Shown here in pieces: positions 7,932-16,687 of a DNA stretch of 61,257 nucleotides; within the stretch, counting starts at the first letter, position 1, and each line of letters starts with the position of its first letter. The position numbers were made by a program, and so were the translations under genes. The stretch covers positions 1 through 61,257 of the forward strand of contig JAHHOT010000251.1 in the NCBI GenBank assembly GCA_018677555.1. Direction: 5' to 3'. The notes beneath the pieces were generated by a model. It searched no databases, was not told where the DNA came from, and saw only the letters and a list, made by a program, of their open reading frames with translations. The stretch comes from Gammaproteobacteria bacterium (GTDB taxonomy: Bacteria; Pseudomonadota; Gammaproteobacteria; Steroidobacterales; Woeseiaceae).

Positions 7932-9443
7932 CTAGTACGTCGGCCCCTCGAGCAGTCCCTGCCGCGTCAGACTCACGATCAGATCGACTTCCTTTTCGCT
8001 GATATTGAATATCGGCGTATAGCGCAACGAGCGTTCCCCGCCATGAATGACACTCAGGCCGATGCGCCGCAGATAGTCTTCCGTGCTGTCCGCTCCGTAA
8101 ATCTTGTAACGTTTGTCGAGTTCGCAACTCAGCAGCAAGCCCGTCCCCTGCGCCGAAACGATAGCACCGCCGGTTTCTGCGCCCAGCGCACCGAGCTTTT
8201 CGACCAGCTCTTTACCGCGAGCGCTTATGTTCTCACGCAGCTCGTCAGACAGGGAGTCAAGCACGGCGACCGCGATGTCCAGCGCACGCGGATTGGACGT
8301 CATCGTGTTGCCATACAAGCCGCGCCGATACGAGCGCGCACAGTACTCCGACAGCGCCAGCACGGACAAGGGATACTGGCCGGCGTTCAGCGCTTTCGAG
8401 TACGCCTCCATGTCCGGCGCGTCAAGCTCTCTGAACCCGGGATAATCCACGACGGACAGCACACCATGCGCACGCAAGCCTGCCTGGATCGAATCAACTA
8501 CGAATATTGTTTCGTGCTCACGTGTCAACTCGCGTGCACGGCGATAAAACTCCGGCGTTATCGAAAGGCCGGGATTCCCCTCGCCCATGACCGGCTCCAT
8601 GAACATCGCCTCGATGAAAACGTTGTCTGCGTCGGCATCGGCAAATGCTGCTTCGAGGGCATCGATATCGTTGGGCTCAACGGTTAGCAGGTAGTCGCCC
8701 TCGCGAAATGACGCCAGGTGTTTCTCATACTTCGGAAGTGTCGAATCGGAGAAGCGCGCCGGGCGATCCGTGCGACCGTGGAAGCTGCCACGTAATGAAA
8801 GTCCGCATATTTCGCGGCCTTCGTATCGGCCACCCGGGTCGGTCAGCTTGCGCGTATTAATATCGGCAATGCGCGATGCAACGGTCATTGCCTCGGAGCC
8901 GCTGTTCATGCAGATGAAGGTGGCAAACGGGAAGCCGCCGGAGCGCGTATGACCAATCTCTTCGCGCAGGCGCTGAATCAGATCAAGCTGGCTGACGCAC
9001 GGCGTCATGACATTCGCCATCACGTGCGGCTTGTTCATTGCATCGAGCACCGCCTGCGGTGCATGACCGAGGCCAAGCATGCCGTATCCGCCGCAGTCGT
9101 AAACGACCGCCCCTTTCAGTGTAACTATCCAGGGGCCGGCGCCAGCGACGGCGACGTACGGATTAACGCCGTCCGTCGAATAAAAATTAGACAGGCCTTT
9201 TTGCGCCCTCGCGATTTGCTCCGGCTCGGCAAGCGCGAGTAGATCGGCATGCGATTGCTTCAAATCGAGAAAGGCCGCGTAGCCGCGCTCGATCGCTGCC
9301 GCGAGGTCGCTACGCTCCTCGAGAAATTCGAGAATAATGTCGTCAGTGAGGCCGGTGGTTACCGCAGCACCGCCGTGCCCGCGCATTTCCTGAAGACGGC
9401 TGAGCGCGTTTTTCTGATCGTGCAAATTGGCGACCTGGGGCAT
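7932..9443 (-). CDS. Class III PLP aminotransferase
   Basis: 503 residues. It shows the fold I class III pattern: FICMNSGSEAMTVASRIAD (cofactor phosphate loop), SLRGSFHGRTDRPARFSD, TIFVVDSIQAGLRAHG (the conserved Asp that pairs with the pyridine ring; the usual DEvQ is DSIQ here) and EAYSKALNAGQYPLS with the PLP lysine. The N-terminal extension of about 100 residues (QVANLHDQKN...) is longer than in ornithine or GABA transaminases. Such enzymes move an omega- or alpha-amino group from ornithine, lysine, beta-alanine, GABA or related amines. The start at 9443 has AGGTG upstream. Substrate unknown. Confidence 0.85.
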   Translation of the reverse strand: MPQVANLHDQKNALSRLQEMRGHGGAAVTTGLTDDIILEFLEERSDLAAAIERGYAAFLDLKQSHADLLALAEPEQIARAQKGLSNFYSTDGVNPYVAVAGAGPWIVTLKGAVVYDCGGYGMLGLGHAPQAVLDAMNKPHVMANVMTPCVSQLDLIQRLREEIGHTRSGGFPFATFICMNSGSEAMTVASRIADINTRKLTDPGGRYEGREICGLSLRGSFHGRTDRPARFSDSTLPKYEKHLASFREGDYLLTVEPNDIDALEAAFADADADNVFIEAMFMEPVMGEGNPGLSITPEFYRRARELTREHETIFVVDSIQAGLRAHGVLSVVDYPGFRELDAPDMEAYSKALNAGQYPLSVLALSEYCARSYRRGLYGNTMTSNPRALDIAVAVLDSLSDELRENISARGKELVEKLGALGAETGGAIVSAQGTGLLLSCELDKRYKIYGADSTEDYLRRIGLSVIHGGERSLRYTPIFNISEKEVDLIVSLTRQGLLEGPTY

Positions 9444-9599
9444 GGAAGTTACACCTGAAACAGCAGTCCGCCACTATAGCAAAACTGGCTGCCGTGTAAC
9501 GTGATGCAGGCATTATGTGCAGTAGCCCGGATACATATCGATACGATTTTTCGGGGCGGGTACCGGGTGCAGCGGGTCGCAGACAGGCATAATCGGAGG

Positions 9600-10241
9600 A
9601 TGAGCAAGCTAGGGAAGTACAACCCCGCCAACCGAGCAATCGCCGAAAAGTCGGCCGGCAATCCGGAGGGCAAGGGACTTAACGGGTTCCTGCTGGACTG
9701 GTATCGAAGCGAGCCACGAGGCGTTGTTGCAAAATCCCGGCGCCAGGTGCTCGCGGAGTTTTTCACCTCGATGCTCGTGCTTTCGGCGGCATTCAAGTAC
9801 AAGCCCGTGGTTGGCGTGCCGAACTATCTTTATTACATTGGTGGCCAATGGTCTCTCAGCCTGATCGGCCCGGAAGAGTGGACGCGGGAACGGCAATCCG
9901 GATTTGCCGGCACCTGCGTACTGCAGCGTGACATGACGTGGACGATATCGCCGTCCGGGTTACTTTCGGAGGCAAACGTCGTTTCGGACGCAGTCGGCCG
10001 GTTTTACGACGCGTTCGCGAAAATGCTGTCCACTGACCTGACGCTCGAAGAAGTGCTGCCGTTTTATGTCGGCCGAATGCCCTACTACCAACGCCTTTAC
10101 GCAAGCGCATTGAGCCGCTCGATTCGCAAGACGCTGACGCTTGCGGACCTGGCTTTCATGAAGGGCTACGACTGGCGTCTCGCTCTACCGGAACGCAACA
10201 ACAAGTTGTTGCTGCGCGAGCAAACCTGCAGCGCGACCTGA
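9600..10241 (+). CDS. Conserved hypothetical protein (possibly DUF2452-like)
   Basis: 213 residues from ATG at 9600 (a frame extends upstream to 9501 but reads like intergenic sequence). No signal peptide or membrane segment; cytoplasmic. Distinct stretches are GFLLDWYRSEPRGVVAKSRR, FKYKPVVGVPNYLYYIGG, WSLSLIGPEEW, GTCVLQRDMTWTI and VLPFYVGRMPYYQRL. This looks like a conserved family of uncharacterised proteins; I tentatively associate it with DUF2452, without certainty. Divergent from the class III aminotransferase and about 140 bases before the CoA-transferase gene. Confidence 0.65.
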   Translation: MSKLGKYNPANRAIAEKSAGNPEGKGLNGFLLDWYRSEPRGVVAKSRRQVLAEFFTSMLVLSAAFKYKPVVGVPNYLYYIGGQWSLSLIGPEEWTRERQSGFAGTCVLQRDMTWTISPSGLLSEANVVSDAVGRFYDAFAKMLSTDLTLEEVLPFYVGRMPYYQRLYASALSRSIRKTLTLADLAFMKGYDWRLALPERNNKLLLREQTCSAT

Positions 10242-10379
10242 CAGCTAAACCGGCGTTCGTTCGTCAACTGTGGTTTGTATATCGCCGTTGCGGGGAATGG
10301 CGATACACTACGTTCCGATGAGACCAGCGCACACTTTGCAAACCCGCTTCGGCTTCCCGGTCGCAGGTCCGGCGGGCCT

Positions 10380-12266
10380 ATGACTCGCAGGCTCCGGTCG
10401 GCGGATGAGGCTGCCGATGCCGTAATAGACATAGTCGGAAAGGACATCGTGCTCGGTGTCCCCATCGGTATTGGCAAAGCTACCCATGTTGTCGATGCCT
10501 TATTCGCACGCGCTCAGGCCGATCAGTCGATATCCCTGACGATTTTCTCCGGGCTTTCACTCGAAGCGCCTCGTGGTCGGAGCGATATGGAAAAGCGGTT
10601 CCTCGAACCCCTGGTCGATCGTTTGTATTCCGCCTGGCCGACGCCCGCCTACGTCGACGCCATACGTCGCCAGGAATTGCCAACCAATGTGCGGGTTCGC
10701 GAATTCTATTTGCGGGCCGGGGCATTTCTCGATAATTCACTGGCGCAACGAAATTACAGCAGCATCAACTACAGCCAGGTTGCCGCCGAGTTGCGCCGTC
10801 TTGGTGTCAATGTTCTTGCACAACTCGTGTCGGCCCGATCGGAAAGCCCGGGGCAATTGAGCCTGAGCTCGAACCCCGAGATCACGCTCGATCTTTTGCC
10901 GCACCTGGAAGCGCGGCGACGCGAGGGCAAACCGGCGGCAATGGTCGGACAGGTCAATCGACACCTGCCCTATATGACGGGGGATGCCGAACTGACCGAA
11001 GAGCGGTTCGACGTGATCCTCGACGCCGAGCAGTACGAGTTCCCGCTTTTCTCGCTGCCGAGTCGACGGGTATCGGCCGCCGACTATGCCACTGCAATGC
11101 ATGTTGCGAGCCTGGTTCCGGATGGCGGTACGCTGCAGATCGGCATCGGTTCGTTGAGCGACGCGGTTGCGCATTGCCTGCGCTTGCGACACGAGTCGCC
11201 GGACATATTCGCCGACGTACTCGATCTCCTGCCCGGTGGGAGCCGATCGGGGCGACGTGCGTCGCTGCCGGTCGAAAGCGAGCCATTCGAAGAAGGTTTG
11301 TTCGCCTGCACGGAGCTGTTGAGCGATGCGATGTTTTCGCTTTTCGACGCGGGGCTTGTAAAACGCCAGGCCGATGCCGGGGATCCTGCAGTGATTCACG
11401 CGGGATTCTTCATCGGCTCCAGCAGGCTCTATTCCGGTTTGCATGACCTGGATGAAACCCGGCGAAAGCTCATTCGCATGACGCGCATATCGCAGGTCAA
11501 TACGCTCTTCGGCGACGAACATAAAAAGCGGCGCCAGCGGAAATCTGCCACTTTTGTCAACGAAACGATGATCGTAACGCTTCTGGGGGCAGCAGTTTCC
11601 GACACACTGCAGGGGGGGCGGGTTGTCGGCGGCGTCGGTGGTCAGTTTGACTTTGTGTCCATGGCTAAAGATCTGGAAGATGCACACTCAGTATTGATGT
11701 GTCGGGCGCGGCGCGTGCACAAGGGCGTAGCACAGTCGAATATTCGATGGTCGTACGAACATGCTACGGTGCCCAGACATCACCGCGACGTGTACGTGTC
11801 GGAGTACGGAGTTGCCGCGACGCGTGGCCGCACGGATCGCCAGGTCATCGATGCCATGATCGGCATCGCGGATTCACAGTTTCAGGACGAGCTGGCTCGC
11901 GAAGCTATCCGCACCGGCAAGCTCGAGGCCAACTATGCAGTCACTGCGGATGCCGCAAACAACACACCGGATGCACTCGCTGCGATTTTCGATCGGACGA
12001 CGCTGCGCGAATATTTTCCGCCCTATCCGCTCGGCACCGAGTTCACGGCGACGGAACAGGAGTTGATCGAGGCACTGCAGTGGCTGAATACTGCCACGGC
12101 GCAACCCTGGGCAAACTGGCGGCAACTCCTGAGCGGCATCCTGCACGGTCGTGCCGGGGAGCAGAGCGACGGCCTGGCTCGAATGGGACTGGATAAACCC
12201 GCGGGAATGAAACAACGCGCAATGCAACGATTGCTCGCTTATGCACTGGACAAGGCAAACCCATGA
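10380..12266 (+). CDS. Acetyl-CoA hydrolase/CoA-transferase family protein
   Basis: 628 residues from ATG 10380; the frame runs 35 codons further up but that part reads as non-coding and contains an inverted repeat (TATCGCC at 10280-10286, GGCGATA at 10299-10305). The N-terminal half (KDIVLGVPIGIGKATHVVDA) and C-terminal half are the two CoA-transferase lobes. FACTELLSDAMFSLFDAG contains the Glu expected to carry the covalent CoA thioester, and GGVGGQFDFVSMAKDLEDA is the acetyl-CoA hydrolase C-terminal signature. At about 630 residues it is longer than the usual 430-500 because of insertions. It probably moves CoA between acyl groups; the neighbouring thioesterase and acyl-CoA ligase support acyl-CoA metabolism. 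Ends in an ATGA overlap with the next gene. Confidence 0.85.
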   Translation: MTRRLRSADEAADAVIDIVGKDIVLGVPIGIGKATHVVDALFARAQADQSISLTIFSGLSLEAPRGRSDMEKRFLEPLVDRLYSAWPTPAYVDAIRRQELPTNVRVREFYLRAGAFLDNSLAQRNYSSINYSQVAAELRRLGVNVLAQLVSARSESPGQLSLSSNPEITLDLLPHLEARRREGKPAAMVGQVNRHLPYMTGDAELTEERFDVILDAEQYEFPLFSLPSRRVSAADYATAMHVASLVPDGGTLQIGIGSLSDAVAHCLRLRHESPDIFADVLDLLPGGSRSGRRASLPVESEPFEEGLFACTELLSDAMFSLFDAGLVKRQADAGDPAVIHAGFFIGSSRLYSGLHDLDETRRKLIRMTRISQVNTLFGDEHKKRRQRKSATFVNETMIVTLLGAAVSDTLQGGRVVGGVGGQFDFVSMAKDLEDAHSVLMCRARRVHKGVAQSNIRWSYEHATVPRHHRDVYVSEYGVAATRGRTDRQVIDAMIGIADSQFQDELAREAIRTGKLEANYAVTADAANNTPDALAAIFDRTTLREYFPPYPLGTEFTATEQELIEALQWLNTATAQPWANWRQLLSGILHGRAGEQSDGLARMGLDKPAGMKQRAMQRLLAYALDKANP

Positions 12267-12739
12267 CCAAAAGAAAAGCACCTGCTGAATCGTCGGTGGA
12301 AGAAAATGTTTACAAGGTGTTTCCCAACGATCTCAACTCGGAATACACCGTCTTTGGCGGGCTCGTCATGGGCCTGTGTGACCGCACGGCACTCATCGTC
12401 GCCGAGCGGCACAGCGGCCACACCTGTGTGACTGCGGCGGTCGACAGCCTCAACTTTCTCTCGCCGGCGCGCGCCGGTGAAACGCTTATCGTCAAGGCCG
12501 CCGTGAATCGCTCGTGGCGCAGCTCGATGGAGATCGGCGTACACGTCGCCGCCGAGAACAGCCACAGCGGTGAGAGCCGGCACGTCGTTTCCGCTTACCT
12601 GACTTTCGTTGCTCTGGACGAGCGCGGCAAACCTACGTCGGTTCCGGAAGTCATGCCACGATCAAAGACGGAAAAACGTCGGTTCGAGGAGGCACAGTCG
12701 CGACGGGATCAACGGCTCGCAAACCGCAGCCCAGGCTGA
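12263..12739 (+). CDS. Hotdog-fold acyl-CoA thioesterase (YciA/BACH type)
   Basis: 158 residues. The hotdog core is visible: VFGGLVMGLCDRTALIVAERHSG (the helix with the catalytic Asp), then TAAVDSLNFLSPARAGETL and SSMEIGVHVAAENSHSGE. It hydrolyses acyl-CoA to free acid and CoA in the cytoplasm. The GGxVMxxxD arrangement places it with YciA/cytosolic acyl-CoA hydrolases. Its ATG overlaps the stop of the CoA-transferase (12263-12266), so it is translationally coupled. The C-terminus (after about residue 125) is charged and probably disordered. Confidence 0.88.
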   Translation: MTKRKAPAESSVEENVYKVFPNDLNSEYTVFGGLVMGLCDRTALIVAERHSGHTCVTAAVDSLNFLSPARAGETLIVKAAVNRSWRSSMEIGVHVAAENSHSGESRHVVSAYLTFVALDERGKPTSVPEVMPRSKTEKRRFEEAQSRRDQRLANRSPG

Positions 12740-12902
12740 CGGCGGGCGGCATCGCGAACAGGCACCGGGCTTGCCGCCGCCCCGGGAGATCGGCTCCGGT
12801 CGAGGTTAAAGCGCTTACCCTGAAACTGCCGAATGACAGCGGGAAACCGCGCAAATCGTCGTTCTGTCGTCAGCTGGGGTACACTTTGAGTCACGTACGG
12901 TG

Positions 12903-14441
12903 ATGTGTGTACCCATGCGGGACCACCAATTCATATTCGACGCCGTTTTCGCCCATGCCGGGAAAAGCGCCGACGATACGGCCCTCGTTTTCGAAGGCCG
13001 CGCGACTTCCTATGACGAGCTGACGCACAGGGCTGTCCGGGTCGGCAACGGCCTGCGCGACATGGATATTGCGCGACAGGGCCGGGTCGCCATTCTGACC
13101 GGCAACAACGACTATTTCTTCGAAATCTGGCTGGGCGCCGCGCTCGGAAATTTCGTACTTACGCCGATAAACGCTCGCCTTGCGCCGCAAGAGGTCACAT
13201 ACATTCTGAACGACAGCGGCGCCGAGGTTCTCTTCGTCGACACAACTTTCTTCGGCCTCGTGCGTGGCATAAGCGACCAATTGACATCGGTCCGGGAAAC
13301 CATTCCGCTGGACAGCTACCCGGAATGGAGAGACGCGCAATCCGGCGAGCGGCCCGCTGGCGATATCGACCCGACCGAGCCGATGGTTCAGATGTATACG
13401 AGCGGAACCACCGGATTCCCGAAAGGCGTCGTGCTGAATCATTCCGCTGTGCTGGCGTGCGTACGATCGATGATGGGCCTGCACGAATGGGAACCGGGCC
13501 ATGTCGCGCTGGTAACCGCACCGTTGTTTCACACCGCCGGATGCGCCTGGGCCAACTGCGCATTGCAGACCGGCGGGACGATTATCCTGCTGCGCGAATT
13601 GACGCCGGTGACGATACTCAATGCAATCGAAAAACATAAAGTGACGCAGGCTCTGCTGGTGCCCGCGGTGATCCAGATGGTGCTGCAGACGCCGGAATGT
13701 GCAACGACGGATTTTTCAAGCCTGAAACGAATGCTGTACGGCGCATCGCCGATCCCGGTACCGGTTCTGCGTCAGGCCGTCGAAACGTTCGGCTGTGAGT
13801 TCGAACAGGGTTATGGATTAACGGAGACTGTCGGGCCCATCGCGATGTTGCGGCCCGATGACCATCGGACTGACACGAAAATGCAGTCATGCGGCCGGCC
13901 CGTACCGGGTGCGAATATTCGTGTCGTCGACTATGCCGGCCGGGACTGCGAGACCGGCGAAGTTGGCGAGATTGTATTCTCGGGCGTGCAGTCAATGAAC
14001 GGCTACTGGAATCAGCCGGAAGAAACTGCGAAAACGATTCGCGACGGCTGGCTGCACACCGGCGATGCCGGTTATTTCGACGAAGACGGCTACCTGTTCA
14101 TTCACGATCGCCTTAAAGACATGATCGTTTCCGGAGGCGAGAACGTTTATCCGGCTGAAGTTGAGCGCGTGCTGGAAGAATGCCCCGGAATTACAGACGT
14201 CGCTGTCATCGGTGTGCCCGATGAACGCTGGGGGGAGACGGTCAAAGCCGTCGTTGTCACCGGAGATGAGAGTACAATAACCGACAGCGACGTTATCGAG
14301 TTCGCGAGGCAACACATCGCAAGATTCAAGTGCCCCACGTCGGTCGACTTTGTCGATGCGATTCCTCGCAACCCGTCAGGCAAGATCCTGAAGAAAGTGC
14401 TGCGAGCGCCATACTGGGAAAACCATGAGCGAAACGTCTAG
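12903..14441 (+). CDS. Acyl-CoA synthetase (AMP-forming, ANL superfamily)
   Basis: About 512 residues. Start is uncertain among GTG 12900, ATG 12903 and ATG 12915. ANL motifs are all present: P-loop MYTSGTTGFPKGVV, YGLTETVGPIAM, the hinge region LHTGDAGYFDEDGYLFIHDR followed by KDMIVSGGENVYPAE, and the C-terminal catalytic Lys in NPSGKILKK. It adenylates a carboxylic acid and forms its CoA thioester. Length and motifs suit medium/long-chain fatty or aryl acid ligases. A TACACT hexamer at 12880-12885 may be a -10. The stop overlaps the next gene by 17 bases, tying it to the iron-sulfur proteins. Confidence 0.9.
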   Translation: MCVPMRDHQFIFDAVFAHAGKSADDTALVFEGRATSYDELTHRAVRVGNGLRDMDIARQGRVAILTGNNDYFFEIWLGAALGNFVLTPINARLAPQEVTYILNDSGAEVLFVDTTFFGLVRGISDQLTSVRETIPLDSYPEWRDAQSGERPAGDIDPTEPMVQMYTSGTTGFPKGVVLNHSAVLACVRSMMGLHEWEPGHVALVTAPLFHTAGCAWANCALQTGGTIILLRELTPVTILNAIEKHKVTQALLVPAVIQMVLQTPECATTDFSSLKRMLYGASPIPVPVLRQAVETFGCEFEQGYGLTETVGPIAMLRPDDHRTDTKMQSCGRPVPGANIRVVDYAGRDCETGEVGEIVFSGVQSMNGYWNQPEETAKTIRDGWLHTGDAGYFDEDGYLFIHDRLKDMIVSGGENVYPAEVERVLEECPGITDVAVIGVPDERWGETVKAVVVTGDESTITDSDVIEFARQHIARFKCPTSVDFVDAIPRNPSGKILKKVLRAPYWENHERNV

Positions 14442-15318
14442 AACAAGCCAACCCGACGAAACGGATGCAGCAGGGCTGACTTTGCAGATCAAGCAGTTTG
14501 CACTCAGCGCGGGCGCGGATGTCGTTGGAGTTGCGGACCCGCACGCATGGGATGAACATGTCCCGGAAGGGCATCGACCGTATGACATTCTTCCGGGCAC
14601 GGAAAGTGTCATCGTTGTTGGATCGCGCGGACCCACGGCGGGCGCCTGGCGCAGCCCGCTTCATCGCGTCATGGAAGTCAACGGCTATGACTTCCGCAAT
14701 GACGCGGCGATTCACAGGCTGGCGGACAATATCGAGACGCAGCTGGGTTACAAGGCGATCCAGGCGCCGGGCCTGCCGACGGGCGGGCACCAGCCACCTT
14801 TCTCCATGATGCTGGCGGCCGTGCTGGCCGGCCTCGGCACGCGCTCGCTCGCTGCCAACATTATCCTCAACCCGAAGTTCGGCCTTCTTTACTACTCCGC
14901 CTGCTTCACGACGCTGAAGCTCGAACACGATTGCATGCTGGAACAGGATGTCTGCCCGCACACGATGTGCGTGGAGTCGTACCGCCGCTTCGGCACGACG
15001 CCGTGCATTGCCGCTTGCCCATCCGATGAAGGTGGTTGCCTCGATGGCTCGATAGACGACGACGGGCGCATCGATTATTCCTATTATGACCGCGAGCGCT
15101 GCGTGTCCAGGGCCATGAACTTCGGCATAAACAGCTTCCAGAAGGCGCTGGCTCAGATCGTGGCCGAAGACGACAAAGACAAGCAATCGACGATGGTCCA
15201 GTCCGATTTCTTCTCCCGGTCGTGTTCGGCGATCACGCACTACAAGGAAAGCGTTGCGCAGTGCTTCGAATGCATGCGCGTATGTCCAATCGGCCGACAG
15301 GAGCGGAAGCTGCGATGA
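14425..15318 (+). CDS. QueG-like iron-sulfur (4Fe-4S) protein 1
   Basis: 297 residues. The N-terminal half (LSAGADVVGVADPHAWDE, GTESVIVVGSRGP) resembles the QueG/reductive-dehalogenase-like domain. The C-terminal half carries cysteines in a two-cluster ferredoxin arrangement: a first group in CPHTMC, TTPCIAACPSDEGGC, and a second in CFECMRVCPIG. No signal peptide, so cytoplasmic. It starts inside the acyl-CoA ligase and overlaps the next gene (ATGA at 15315). In QueG such a fold carries electrons to cobalamin; here a corrinoid or flavin partner is only inferred. Roughly 40% identical by eye to its downstream neighbour, so this is a tandem duplication. Confidence 0.75.
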   Translation: MSETSRTSQPDETDAAGLTLQIKQFALSAGADVVGVADPHAWDEHVPEGHRPYDILPGTESVIVVGSRGPTAGAWRSPLHRVMEVNGYDFRNDAAIHRLADNIETQLGYKAIQAPGLPTGGHQPPFSMMLAAVLAGLGTRSLAANIILNPKFGLLYYSACFTTLKLEHDCMLEQDVCPHTMCVESYRRFGTTPCIAACPSDEGGCLDGSIDDDGRIDYSYYDRERCVSRAMNFGINSFQKALAQIVAEDDKDKQSTMVQSDFFSRSCSAITHYKESVAQCFECMRVCPIGRQERKLR

Positions 15319-16181
15319 GCGCAACGGCAGAAATCGACCCCGCGGAGGCCAAGGAAGAGCTCGCGGCCATAGCAGCAAAAAGCGGCGCACTGGTCTCCGG
15401 CGTTGCCGCTGCCGACGCCTTCGGTGAAGCTCCGGAGGGCCGCCGGCCCGGCGACATTCTGCCCCACGCCAGGAGCGTTTTTGTAATCGGTGGGGCGCAG
15501 CCGCGTGCCGGCGACTGGGAGAGCCCGAATTACCAGCACATGGAAGTCACAACGACAGCCGACCGTATGCAAACGCTTGCACTGAAAATGGCGAGGACCA
15601 TCGAAGATCGATACGGCTATTACGCGGTGTGCATTCCGCCTGGCGTTGACTATGGTCAGCAGCCGTTCATGAGTATTGCCATGGCCGCCGACGCCGCTGG
15701 CTGTGGTTCGAGGAGTCTGGCAGGACCGGTACTTCATCCTGACTATGGATTCATGTACTACGGTGCTGTCATCACGACGATGCCGTTGCCTGCTGACAAG
15801 CCACTTGACACTCCGGCCTGCCCGGCACCCGAATGCGTCGCCATGTACAAAGACGAGAAGACAACACCCTGCATGAAAACATGCCCGATCGATGATGGTG
15901 GCTGTCTCGGCGGCTGCATCGAGAAGGGCCGCTTCGTCGACCGGCGATACGATGCTGCACGTTGTACGACCCGCGTACAAAACTACTGGGTGCCGGCTTT
16001 CCAGAAGGTGCTACACGAAACCCTGCAGGAAAAGGACAAGGAGAAGCAGAAAATGATGCTGTATTCCGGCATTTTCAGCCGCACCTTGTGGTCCATGACT
16101 TACGCCAACGTGAGCCAGGCGCAGTGTGCAGAGTGTATGCGCGTCTGTCCCGTTGGATACGAACACAGAAACAAGAAGTAA
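15315..16181 (+). CDS. QueG-like iron-sulfur (4Fe-4S) protein 2
   Basis: 288 residues from the ATG overlapping the upstream stop. Same layout as the preceding protein: SGALVSGVAAADAFGEAPEG, ARSVFVIGGAQPRAGDWESP, then the cysteine regions CPAPECVAMY, TTPCMKTCPIDDGGCLGGC and CAECMRVCPVG. The extra GGC after the first cluster differs from copy 1. Both copies share the helix NFGINSFQKAL/YWVPAFQKVL and a following run of K/D/E residues. They could form a heterodimeric electron-transfer or reductase unit. Neighbours are an acyl-CoA ligase and a small HTH protein, which suggests reductive chemistry on a CoA-activated or free carboxylic acid. Confidence 0.75.
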   Translation: MSATAEIDPAEAKEELAAIAAKSGALVSGVAAADAFGEAPEGRRPGDILPHARSVFVIGGAQPRAGDWESPNYQHMEVTTTADRMQTLALKMARTIEDRYGYYAVCIPPGVDYGQQPFMSIAMAADAAGCGSRSLAGPVLHPDYGFMYYGAVITTMPLPADKPLDTPACPAPECVAMYKDEKTTPCMKTCPIDDGGCLGGCIEKGRFVDRRYDAARCTTRVQNYWVPAFQKVLHETLQEKDKEKQKMMLYSGIFSRTLWSMTYANVSQAQCAECMRVCPVGYEHRNKK

Positions 16182-16202
16182 CGCACACGCCGAGGAGCTG
16201 CC

Positions 16203-16526
16203 ATGGGTTTCTACTTTGTCGACCCGGACACCTACAAGAAGTACAAGGACGAAGTCCTGGAGCTGTCGCACGGCGTGCAGATAAATTTCCAGGAACATTT
16301 GCCCGCAGACAAGCGGCAGCCCGGGCTGTCGGACGAAGCGATCGCAAAGAAGCTGGGCCTCGAGGAACAGGTCGTTCGCGAAATTCGCTGCGTCGCGGAA
16401 CGCGACAAGTACCCGCTCGACGAATTCGAGGCTGCGATACGCTTCAAACAGAAAGCATGCCGCGAATACGCGAAGGAAGGCATGTCTTCCGTGATGAGAA
16501 AGTACGTCAAGAGATCACGCGATTAG
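16203..16526 (+). CDS. Small protein with putative helix-turn-helix, linked to the iron-sulfur pair
   Basis: 107 residues, start set by GAGGAG just upstream. Begins MGFYFVDPDTYKKYKDEVLE; residues 42-68 (GLSDEAIAKKLGLEEQVVRE) read as a helix-turn-helix, followed by CVAERDKYPL and a basic helical C-terminus. No family recognised. It lies 21 bases after iron-sulfur protein 2, so it is probably in the same operon and could regulate it or be a structural partner. Confidence 0.6.
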   Translation: MGFYFVDPDTYKKYKDEVLELSHGVQINFQEHLPADKRQPGLSDEAIAKKLGLEEQVVREIRCVAERDKYPLDEFEAAIRFKQKACREYAKEGMSSVMRKYVKRSRD

Positions 16527-16687
16527 CTGCCTGGCCCCCATGCTGGAGCTGCGCGAGGTCCGGCTCTCGACGTCCAATCAAGACGTTTTCGCTCTCGGCG
16601 TCGCACCCGGGCACAGGCCAGAGCCGACCGGCCAATGAGCGCGCTATGATGCGCTACTACAAGCCTGGCCCGTTGATTGATTTCACG

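Noticed and set aside
10737-11687. Long minus-strand open frame opposite the CoA-transferase gene
   Set aside because: Codes a His/Arg/Gln-rich sequence with no motif, and lies wholly over a clear family gene.
12742-12784. GC-rich stem GGCGG...CCGCC after the thioesterase
   Set aside because: Loop is about 20 bases and there is no T-tract; too weak to call a terminator.
14326-15390. 354-codon minus-strand open frame over the iron-sulfur gene
   Set aside because: Arg/Leu/Val composition typical of a reverse shadow of GC-rich genes; no motif.
15962-16687. N-terminal extension of the solenoid-like protein
   Set aside because: It overlaps the iron-sulfur and HTH genes; the signal peptide starts at 16688.
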